Source of the DNA: Thermoactinomycetaceae bacterium
GTDB taxonomy: Bacteria > Bacillota > Bacilli > Thermoactinomycetales > Thermoactinomycetaceae
Length of the DNA: 13,158 nucleotides
Assembly (NCBI GenBank): GCA_025449475.1
Contig: JANWJM010000002.1
Location: 1 to 13,158, forward strand
Reading direction: 5' to 3'
The translations under genes were made by a program, and so were the position numbers. Under the pieces are notes generated by a model. The model ran no database searches, was not told where the DNA came from, and worked only from the letters and a program-made list of their open reading frames with translations. Of this stretch, positions 7,067 to 12,330 are shown one piece after another. Every line of letters begins with the position of its first letter. The stretch's first letter is position 1.

Positions 7067-7089
7067 TTCCTTAATGAGATTCGATGATT

Positions 7090-7953
7090 TCATGATTTCA
7101 CTGCTTTGTTTGAACTTCCAAATAATCTCATCTTTGCTTTGACCACTTCTTTGATTGCCTCACGAGCAGGGCCTAGATATTTGCGAGGATCAATTAAATC
7201 CGGTTGTTCGGATAGCAACTGACGAATCACTTTAGAACTTGCCACTTGATTCTCTGTATTGACATTAATCTTTCCGACACCTAACGAGATCGCTTTTTTG
7301 ATTGATTCGTCCGGTACTCCTGATCCTCCATGAAGTACAATCGGAGCATCCACTTGTTTACTAACCTTTTCTATCACATCATATCGAATTTGTGGCTCAC
7401 CTTGATACATTCCATGAGCAGTTCCCACCGCAATCGCCAAAGCGTCTACTTGTGTCTCCTCCCAAAAGCGAATCGCTTCATCTGGATCCGCAATCATGGC
7501 ATCCTCATCGGCAACTTCCAAATCATCTTCTACTCCGCCAATCGTGCCCAGTTCACCTTCTACGGAGACACCCACAGCGTGAGCAGCTTCGACAACCTTT
7601 TTCGTCAATCGAATATTCTCCTCAAAAGGATAATGGGAACCGTCAAACATCACGGATGAAAACCCAGCCTGTATACACTTCATCACCATTTCAAAACTGC
7701 TACCATGATCTAAATGGAGCGCCACAGGAAGACCTGATTCCTCTGCTGCCACTTTGGCTAGCGCTACCACATTGGACAATCCCATATATCGGATTGCTCC
7801 TTCGCTAGCACCAAATATCAGAGGGGATTGTTCTTCTTTCCCTGCTTCGATAATCGCTTGAACAAATTCGAGATTATTCATATTAAATTGACCAACTGCA
7901 AATCCTTCCGATTTGGCTTGTGGTAAAAATGCATTCATTGAGACGAGTGGCAT
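7090..7953 (-). CDS. fba: Class II fructose-bisphosphate aldolase
   Basis: The zinc-dependent aldolase that interconverts fructose 1,6-bisphosphate with dihydroxyacetone phosphate and glyceraldehyde 3-phosphate. It has 287 residues, against 285 in B. subtilis FbaA. The catalytic D82 and zinc ligand H83 lie in LHLDHGSSFE; the other zinc ligands are H180 (VGTAHG) and H208 (VLHGGSG). The phosphate-binding segment KINVNTENQ is also present. ATG 7953 is preceded by AGGAGG about 10 nt upstream. A TATAAT promoter lies between spo0F and fba, so fba can be expressed apart from spo0F and probably drives tal as well. The neighbours glpX and tal act on the same or adjacent sugar phosphates. Confidence 0.97.
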   Translation of the reverse strand: MPLVSMNAFLPQAKSEGFAVGQFNMNNLEFVQAIIEAGKEEQSPLIFGASEGAIRYMGLSNVVALAKVAAEESGLPVALHLDHGSSFEMVMKCIQAGFSSVMFDGSHYPFEENIRLTKKVVEAAHAVGVSVEGELGTIGGVEDDLEVADEDAMIADPDEAIRFWEETQVDALAIAVGTAHGMYQGEPQIRYDVIEKVSKQVDAPIVLHGGSGVPDESIKKAISLGVGKINVNTENQVASSKVIRQLLSEQPDLIDPRKYLGPAREAIKEVVKAKMRLFGSSNKAVKS

Positions 7954-7968
7954 GGCTCCAAGGCCTCC

Positions 7969-8021
7969 TAACTTTTAGATTTTACACGGATTCATTATAA
8001 CATTCCTCCTGCTAAAAGTTA
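7969..8021. repeat. 10-bp inverted repeat flanking the fba promoter
   Basis: TAACTTTTAG (7969-7978) and CTAAAAGTTA (8012-8021) are perfect inverted copies with 33 bases between them. The right copy covers the spo0F stop codon and most of the fba -35 box. The left copy touches the fba ribosome site. A transcript from the fba promoter would contain only the left copy; readthrough from spo0F would contain both. Confidence 0.6.
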
Positions 8022-8022
8022 A
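7994..8022 (-). promoter_or_regulatory. Sigma-A promoter of fba
   Basis: TTAACT (8017-8022), a 17-bp spacer, and a perfect TATAAT (7994-7999) preceded by TGT, an extended -10. It lies in the 65-bp spo0F–fba gap, and the -35 box overlaps the spo0F stop codon. The leader to the fba ATG would be about 35 nt. Confidence 0.8.
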
Positions 8023-8387
8023 GAAACCAACTGTTTCATCACCTCAGAGCGCAGTTCCTCTATATCGAATGGTTTTGTGAAATGAGCAGAAGCCCCTAAT
8101 TCTGAAGCTTCCTCAACCATATCAAGTTCTCCATATGCAGTCATCATAATCACTTTTGCTCGTGTATTGAGCCGCTTTAATCTTCGCAATAATTCGATCC
8201 CGTCCATACCTGGCATTTTCATATCAAGGAGGATTAAATCTGGCTTTTCATGTTGAATCACTTCAAGTGCTTGTTTTCCATTTGAAGCTTGATAGATAAT
8301 AATGTTTGTATCTTTCGAAAAAACCTCTTTTAACAATAGGCGGATTCCGTACTGATCATCAACTACCAACACTTTTTTCGGACTCAA
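8019..8387 (-). CDS. spo0F: Sporulation phosphorelay response regulator Spo0F
   Basis: A single-domain receiver of 122 residues that passes phosphate from sporulation kinases to Spo0B and on to Spo0A. It closely follows B. subtilis Spo0F: VLVVDDQYGIRLLL, LLDMKMPGMDGIE, MMTAYGELDM, and FTKPFDIEELR. The acidic pocket D10-D11, phosphoacceptor D55, T83 and K105 are all present. There is no output domain. I start it at TTG 8387, which has AGGAGG 10 nt upstream and gives the same distance to the DD pair as in B. subtilis. GTG 8393 is a close alternative with only 4 nt spacing. The frame continues upstream to 8441 without family support. A sigma-H-type promoter lies about 150 bases upstream, as expected for a starvation-induced sporulation gene. 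Confidence 0.95.
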   Translation of the reverse strand: MSPKKVLVVDDQYGIRLLLKEVFSKDTNIIIYQASNGKQALEVIQHEKPDLILLDMKMPGMDGIELLRRLKRLNTRAKVIMMTAYGELDMVEEASELGASAHFTKPFDIEELRSEVMKQLVS

Positions 8388-8508
8388 AAACACCAAACCT
8401 CCTAAAGTGTAGCCTTTCAGCGGGAATGAAAATAATCCCATTTACCGGCAGATTTCGCTTGAATTCACCGTGATGTTTTCCAAGCAAACATTCCTTTCAG
8501 CCCCTAAC

Positions 8509-8544
8509 CGAACATGTTTTTATCTTTTTCTGAAAACATATTCG
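8509..8544. repeat. 12-bp dyad overlapping the spo0F sigma-H -10 region
   Basis: CGAACATGTTTT (8509-8520) and AAAACATATTCG (8533-8544) are inverted copies with one mismatch and a 12-nt centre. The right arm overlaps seven bases of the sigma-H-like -10 element. The left arm would lie just beyond the transcription start. That position is what a repressor site would have; it does not match the Spo0A box. Confidence 0.5.
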
Positions 8545-8566
8545 TTTTGATTCTTAATTTCCCTGC
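8538..8566 (-). promoter_or_regulatory. Candidate sigma-H promoter of spo0F
   Basis: GCAGGGAAA (8558-8566), an 11-bp spacer, and AACGAATAT (8538-8546). The -10 element fits the sigma-H consensus RnnGAATWW fully. The -35 element fits RnAGGAWWW with one change (AGGG for AGGA), and the spacing is right. B. subtilis spo0F is also transcribed by sigma-H. Confidence 0.6.
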
Positions 8567-8744
8567 AATCACAACCATTTTTTTTAACGCGAAGCAAAAA
8601 ATTGTTATTTTCTTCCTCTTGGCCGCTCCTTAATTTGGTTAAAATAGGAAAAGTTATCTATGAATTAAGTCACTTGGCTGCCAGCACCCCGCACAGGCTA
8701 TCATCCATGAAATCAACTACAAAATAGTATATTCCTCTTATACC

Positions 8745-8775
8745 AATAAAGAATTCCCCTCTGATGAAGGGGAAT
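8745..8775 (-). terminator. Intrinsic terminator after pyrG
   Basis: An 8-bp perfect stem ATTCCCCT/AGGGGAAT (8753-8760 with 8768-8775) with a 7-nt loop lies 8 bases after the pyrG stop. On the minus strand it is followed by TCTTTATT, a weak T run. Confidence 0.65.
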
Positions 8776-8783
8776 CAAACCTC

Positions 8784-10397
8784 TTAATGCATTTCGCTTC
8801 TCTTTTTTCGTAACGCACTGGCGACAAATTCACGAAACAACGGCTGTGAACGCGTAGGACGTGATTTAAATTCCGGATGAAACTGGGTGGCGACAAACCA
8901 TGGATGATCCTTGAATTCAATCATCTCTACAAATCTTCCATCTGGCGAAGTACCCGAGAAACAGTAACCGGCTTCTTCGAATGGAGCACGGTAGTCATTA
9001 TTGAACTCATAGCGATGACGATGTCGTTCATAGATCAGCTCTTTCTCGTAAGCTTGATATGCCAGTGTTTCGGGTAGCACTTTGCATGGATATAAACCCA
9101 GCCGCATTGTCCCTCCCTTATCCTGTATCGTTTTTTGTTCGGGTAACAAATCGATAATGGGATCCGGCGTATCAGGATCAATCTCTGAACTGTTTGCGCG
9201 ATCCAATTTGAGCAAATTTCTTGCTCCTTCAACACAAGCCATTTGCATCCCCAAACAGATCCCCAAAAAGGGAATTTTCTGCTCTCGAGCATAACGAATG
9301 GCAGCAATTTTCCCCTCGATTCCCCGACGACCAAATCCTCCTGGTACGAGAATTCCATCCATATCACTTAATCGCTCTGCCACATTTTCATTATTGCATT
9401 TTTCCGAATCGACCCATTCTACCTCAATCTCTGTATCGCTATCAAAACCAGCATGCTTTAAGGCTTCGACAACACTCATATACGCATCCGGAAAGGAAAC
9501 ATATTTCCCTACAATCGCAATTTTGGTTCGATGTTTTAAATTTTTCACGCGATTTACCAACTGGATCCACTCGGACATATCTGCCCCTGAATTGCAAAGC
9601 CCCAAATATTTCACCACGATTTCATCTAAGCCTTGCTCTTGAAGCATCAGAGGGACTTCATAAAGGGTCTCCACATCCCGAGCTTCAATCACGGCATCGC
9701 GATCAATATCACAGAAGAGGGCGATTTTACGCTTTAATTCCTCGGATAGTGGATGTTCGGTACGACAAACAATCACATCAGGTTGAATGCCAATACTTCG
9801 TAATTCTTTGACACTATGTTGTGTGGGTTTGGTTTTTAACTCACCGCTTGCGTTTAACATCGGAATCAACGTACAATGAATGTACATCACATTTTCTCTA
9901 CCGACATCACTTTTAAATTGTCGAATGGCTTCGAGGAAAGGCAAACTCTCAATGTCCCCTACTGTTCCACCAATTTCAGTGATGACGATATCAGGCTGGG
10001 AATCTCTAGCCGCCTGAAACACTCGATCTTTGATCTCGTCTGTAATATGAGGAATCACTTGCACGGTTCCACCTAAATAATCCCCTCGACGCTCTTTATT
10101 GATCACGGAAGAATAGATTTTTCCGGTGGTCACATTGCTGTTTTTATTTAGATTGATATCAATAAACCTTTCATAATGCCCCAAATCCAAATCGGTTTCA
10201 GCACCATCATCCGTCACAAAAACTTCACCAAGTTGATAAGGGCTCATCGTTCCTGGGTCAATGTTAATATAAGGATCAAATTTTTGAATGGTAATGTTAT
10301 AGCCGCGATTCTTCAACAGTCTCCCTAATGACGAAGCAGTAATCCCTTTTCCTAAAGAAGAGACTACGCCACCGGTAACAAAAATAAATTTTGTCAT
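8784..10397 (-). CDS. pyrG: CTP synthase (glutamine-hydrolysing)
   Basis: Makes CTP from UTP, ATP and glutamine, the last step of de novo pyrimidine nucleotide synthesis. The 537-residue protein has the usual two domains. The N-terminal synthetase has TGGVVSSLGKGI (8-19), the FDPYINIDPGTM segment, DDGAETDLDLGHYERF, and EIGGTVGDIES. The C-terminal class I glutamine amidotransferase (about 290-537) has nucleophile C381 in GICLGMQ and its H507/E509 pair in QFHPEF. ATG 10397 is preceded by AGGAGG 12 nt upstream, slightly long. It has its own promoter at the 3' end of rpoE and an attenuator in the leader, so it responds to CTP level; a terminator follows it. Confidence 0.98.
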   Translation of the reverse strand: MTKFIFVTGGVVSSLGKGITASSLGRLLKNRGYNITIQKFDPYINIDPGTMSPYQLGEVFVTDDGAETDLDLGHYERFIDINLNKNSNVTTGKIYSSVINKERRGDYLGGTVQVIPHITDEIKDRVFQAARDSQPDIVITEIGGTVGDIESLPFLEAIRQFKSDVGRENVMYIHCTLIPMLNASGELKTKPTQHSVKELRSIGIQPDVIVCRTEHPLSEELKRKIALFCDIDRDAVIEARDVETLYEVPLMLQEQGLDEIVVKYLGLCNSGADMSEWIQLVNRVKNLKHRTKIAIVGKYVSFPDAYMSVVEALKHAGFDSDTEIEVEWVDSEKCNNENVAERLSDMDGILVPGGFGRRGIEGKIAAIRYAREQKIPFLGICLGMQMACVEGARNLLKLDRANSSEIDPDTPDPIIDLLPEQKTIQDKGGTMRLGLYPCKVLPETLAYQAYEKELIYERHRHRYEFNNDYRAPFEEAGYCFSGTSPDGRFVEMIEFKDHPWFVATQFHPEFKSRPTRSQPLFREFVASALRKKRSEMH

Positions 10398-10436
10398 CGA
10401 TCACTTCTTCCTCCTATCCACAGGATACCCAATATC

Positions 10437-10475
10437 CAAAAAAATAGAAAAAGCGCCCCTAATTGTAGAGGCGCT
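10437..10475 (-). terminator. pyrG leader attenuator (intrinsic terminator)
   Basis: A 9-bp stem (AGCGCCTCT at 10467-10475 with AGGGGCGCT at 10452-10460, one U-G pair) with a 6-nt loop is followed by TTTTTCTATTTTTTT. It lies between the pyrG start site and gene. The first strand contains CGCCUCU, which an added poly-G 5' end could pair with, as in B. subtilis pyrG control, where low CTP gives G-extended transcripts that prevent terminator folding. Confidence 0.9.
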
Positions 10476-10500
10476 CAAGTTACGTACATCATAGTGAGCC

Positions 10501-10538
10501 CAAACACAAGTTTAACCAAGTGATGAATGGTTTGTCAA
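10501..10538 (-). promoter_or_regulatory. pyrG promoter with GGGC start site
   Basis: A consensus TTGACA (10533-10538), an 18-bp spacer and TAAACT (10509-10514); seven bases later the sequence reads GGGCTC, with the first G at 10501. GGGCTC is the initially transcribed sequence of B. subtilis pyrG, where stalling before C4 at low CTP causes repeated G addition. The -35 box overlaps the rpoE stop codon. Confidence 0.85.
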
Positions 10539-10936
10539 TCCTCATCTTCTAATTCTTCATCCACAAAAACATGTTCTGGATAGTCCTCTTCCAATTCATC
10601 TTCGCCATCCTCGTATTCTTCAACATCTTCTGTGAGATCGTCATCCTCTTTCACATTTGCAGCGACTGCCGAATCCGATGACTGTTCAAGAGGAAACCAA
10701 TGTTTGAGCCCCCATAGATTTCTTCCTACACAGACAAACCGACCATCAATGTTTATCTCCGTAAAGAGCTGCGCAATCATTTCATCAGCTTGGCTTTCTG
10801 AAAATCCTTTTCGTTGAGCCACTAGCTTCATAATTTCTGTAAAAGCCATAGATTCGCCTTTATTTTCCAACAGGTCATAGGCAATATCTACCATTGACCG
10901 CTCTTGCACATTTTCGATATTGGATGGATCGCTCAA
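10535..10936 (-). CDS. rpoE: RNA polymerase delta subunit
   Basis: The Firmicute-specific delta subunit, which lowers non-specific DNA binding by RNA polymerase, speeds recycling and helps it respond to initiating NTP levels. The 133-residue protein has the N-terminal HARE-HTH domain (ERSMVDIAYDLLENKGESMAF, INIDGRFVCVGRNLWGLKHWFP; about 1-85) and the disordered acidic tail (about 95-133) rich in Glu and Asp. The tail is shorter than in B. subtilis (173 residues in all). I start it at TTG 10936, with AAGGA 9 nt upstream, which fits the B. subtilis N-terminus. An upstream TTG at 10984 lies ahead of the -10 box of the gene's own promoter, so it cannot be used from that transcript. The adjacency to pyrG is conserved in Bacillales. 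Confidence 0.95.
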   Translation of the reverse strand: MSDPSNIENVQERSMVDIAYDLLENKGESMAFTEIMKLVAQRKGFSESQADEMIAQLFTEINIDGRFVCVGRNLWGLKHWFPLEQSSDSAVAANVKEDDDLTEDVEEYEDGEDELEEDYPEHVFVDEELEDED

Positions 10937-10973
10937 ATGGACACTTCCTTCCGCACCAAACAGATTAATCAAT

Positions 10974-11001
10974 ATTGTATCCAAAAGTTAGGCAAAGTCA
11001 A
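10974..11001 (-). promoter_or_regulatory. Sigma-A promoter of rpoE
   Basis: TTGACT (10996-11001), a 16-bp spacer and TACAAT (10974-10979), each one base off consensus. The -35 box lies in the last codons of the TetR gene. The leader to TTG 10936 would be about 30 nt. Confidence 0.75.
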
Positions 11002-11656
11002 CGTCTGATTCTATGGAATTCAAACTGGTTGATCGATTGCGAATCAATTGGCTAATTAATAAATTTAACTGTTGTTCTGTATATTCTTGAATGGTATAGA
11101 AGCGCCCCAAACTCCAATAGCGAAACGTCCACATTTGACCAATCACCATAATATTATGAGCCATCAACTTTACCGATTGAGGTTCAAGATTAATGGTTCC
11201 ATCCTGAATTCCTTTCTCTAAAATATGTTCAAAAATTGCGGTAATATTTTCTTCGTTCTGTAAAACAAATTTCATTCTTGCCTTAGGCAATGATTTTGTT
11301 TCTTGATAAATTAGTAAAACATAGGAACGCATTTCATCCATCACTTTTAGCAATTGTCGAAAACCTTTTACTAAAGATTCCATCCCTGAATCTTGTTCCG
11401 CAATCACACGACGAATCTTTTTTTCCATTTTACAGTGAATATAGTCACAGACAAGATAGAGTATATCCTCCTTATTCTGAATATACTCATACATTGTTCC
11501 AATCGACATATTGCACTTTCTCGCAATCTCACGAGTGGTCGTTTTATGAAATCCTTTTTTAATAAATAATTGAACGGCCCCATCTACAATCTGCTGTCTT
11601 CGCTTGGCAATCAATCGTTCATCTTTCACCATAGCTGGAATAATATGATTTTTCAT
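10988..11656 (-). CDS. TetR/AcrR-family transcriptional repressor
   Basis: A 222-residue DNA-binding protein. The TetR N-terminal domain covers about residues 16-65, with the helix-turn-helix TTREIARKCNMSIGTMYEYIQNKEDIL (39-65, closely the family pattern). The C-terminal ligand domain is all helical and its ligand cannot be read. Fatty-acid or acyl-CoA regulators of this type often stand beside acyl-CoA dehydrogenase genes upstream of rpoE in Bacillales, but no such gene is seen here. ATG 11656 has a poor ribosome site (AAGG about 11 nt away, or GGCGG 4 nt away). It has its own promoter, and a palindrome between promoter and gene suggests it represses itself. A strong terminator separates it from the ybjQ gene upstream. 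Confidence 0.92.
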   Translation of the reverse strand: MKNHIIPAMVKDERLIAKRRQQIVDGAVQLFIKKGFHKTTTREIARKCNMSIGTMYEYIQNKEDILYLVCDYIHCKMEKKIRRVIAEQDSGMESLVKGFRQLLKVMDEMRSYVLLIYQETKSLPKARMKFVLQNEENITAIFEHILEKGIQDGTINLEPQSVKLMAHNIMVIGQMWTFRYWSLGRFYTIQEYTEQQLNLLISQLIRNRSTSLNSIESDVDFA

Positions 11657-11679
11657 GCTACCGCCAACCTTCTATCCTA

Positions 11680-11695
11680 CTGATCGTTCGATCAG
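11680..11695. promoter_or_regulatory. Palindromic operator upstream of the TetR gene
   Basis: CTGATCG–TT–CGATCAG is a perfect 7-bp dyad with a 2-bp centre, 23 bases before the TetR start codon and downstream of its promoter. Size, symmetry and place fit a TetR-family autoregulatory operator. Confidence 0.7.
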
Positions 11696-11718
11696 GTGCT
11701 ATTTTTGAAAGCGCATTC

Positions 11719-11746
11719 ATTTTAAGGATACATGTTCTTGTTTCAA
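11719..11746 (-). promoter_or_regulatory. Sigma-A promoter of the TetR gene
   Basis: TTGAAA (11741-11746), a 16-bp spacer and TAAAAT (11719-11724), each one base off consensus. The start site would be near 11712, about 17 bases before the palindromic operator. Confidence 0.65.
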
Positions 11747-11755
11747 ATTTCAATC

Positions 11756-11797
11756 AAAAAAAGAAAACAGCCTTCACGGTTTGAAGGCTGTTTTCTT
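11756..11797 (-). terminator. Strong bidirectional terminator between ybjQ and TetR genes
   Basis: A perfect 16-bp inverted repeat (11761-11776 with 11782-11797) with a 5-nt loop and a GC-rich core (CAGCCTTCA). The minus strand ends in a run of seven T; the plus strand ends in TTTTCTTCTT. It lies 83 bases past the ybjQ stop and just upstream of the TetR promoter. Confidence 0.9.
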
Positions 11798-11880
11798 CTT
11801 ATCGTTCTTTTCTGTTTAGAGAATCCAAAACGGTTTTATCGTCTCGATGAAGTAAGGGCTTACAACCTGTGATCCCTTGG

Positions 11881-12204
11881 CTAATCATCTTTTTCCACTA
11901 CAACCGCTGTACCATATGCCACGATTTCACTCATGTTTTGTGCAATCTCTCCCGAATCGAACCGTACCATCACAACGGCATTGGCTCCTAAACGCTCTGC
12001 ATTTGCAATCAGACGTTCCATGGCTTGTTTTCTCGCATCTTCGAGCATCTCCGTGTATTGACCAACCTCGCCACCCACCAAGCCTTTCAGACCTGCTAGA
12101 ATATCTTTCCCAAGTCCTCGTGATCTTACGGTTAAACCAAAAACAGTTCCTTTTACTTCTTTAATGCGATAGTGGGGAATATCTGGTGTCGTCACAATGA
12201 TCAT
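11881..12204 (-). CDS. YbjQ/UPF0145-family protein (heavy-metal-binding-domain fold)
   Basis: A 107-residue protein of the YbjQ family, annotated as 'putative heavy-metal-binding' though its function is not established. Family features are the N-terminal strand with TTPDIPHYRIKEVKGTVFGL, the middle helix GLKGLVGGEVGQYTEMLEDARKQAMERLIANAERLGANAVV, and a last strand with AYGTAVVVE. Members form small ring oligomers in solved structures. There is no signal peptide, membrane segment or cysteine; the two His are the only obvious soft ligands besides acidic residues. The ATG overlaps the stop of a 34-codon gene (ATGA), and an AGGGAG ribosome site lies about 11 nt upstream inside that gene. It is the last gene of an apparent operon with a transporter. 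Confidence 0.92.
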   Translation of the reverse strand: MIIVTTPDIPHYRIKEVKGTVFGLTVRSRGLGKDILAGLKGLVGGEVGQYTEMLEDARKQAMERLIANAERLGANAVVMVRFDSGEIAQNMSEIVAYGTAVVVEKDD

Positions 12205-12305
12205 TTGTCTTTTCTCTCCCTTTCTAATAACTCATCGTTTCTCCGTAGTAATCGATGTAGACCTTTTTTTAAATGCCCAACCCCAACCCTTCCGCTTATT
12301 AACAT
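12201..12305 (-). CDS. Small basic protein (34 residues), translationally coupled to ybjQ
   Basis: An unannotated-looking small gene filling most of the 126-bp gap between the transporter gene and ybjQ. ATG 12305 has AAAGGGA 9 nt upstream, and its TGA stop overlaps the ybjQ ATG as ATGA, the usual sign of coupled translation. The product begins MLISGRVGVGHLKKGLHRLL and ends in a charged run RRNDELLERERKDK; residues 11-34 could form one amphipathic, strongly basic helix. It has no Cys and no membrane segment. I do not recognise the family. It starts 25 bases after the transporter stop. Its codons 5-10 are G-rich on the mRNA. The case rests on ribosome site, spacing and overlap, not on homology. 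Confidence 0.5.
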   Translation of the reverse strand: MLISGRVGVGHLKKGLHRLLRRNDELLERERKDK

Positions 12306-12330
12306 AGAAAGCGATCCCTTTAATCAGCCG

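Larger units (their letters stand above)
8388..8783. other. 396-bp intergenic region between pyrG and spo0F
   Basis: I see no convincing gene here. It holds the pyrG terminator (8745-8775), a sigma-H-like promoter (8538-8566), an imperfect 12-bp dyad overlapping that promoter (8509-8544), and the long AT-rich spo0F leader. I found no good match to the Spo0A box (TGTCGAA) on either strand. Confidence 0.7.

Noticed and set aside
7994..8010. A five-codon frame at the fba promoter (AGGAGG then ATG)
   Set aside because: The apparent ribosome site and start lie within the promoter spacer and -10 box, so they would not be in the fba transcript; chance is the simplest reading.
8388..8441. 18-residue N-terminal extension of Spo0F
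   Set aside because: It includes the AGGAGG ribosome site as codons and has no counterpart in Spo0F proteins.
9221..9811. Plus-strand open frame of 196 codons
   Set aside because: It lies wholly antisense to the well-supported pyrG gene, has no ribosome site, and its product shows no domain pattern. It is a shadow of pyrG codon use.
10937..10984. 16-residue N-terminal extension of the delta subunit
   Set aside because: The upstream TTG precedes the -10 box of the rpoE promoter and has no ribosome site; the shorter form fits B. subtilis RpoE.
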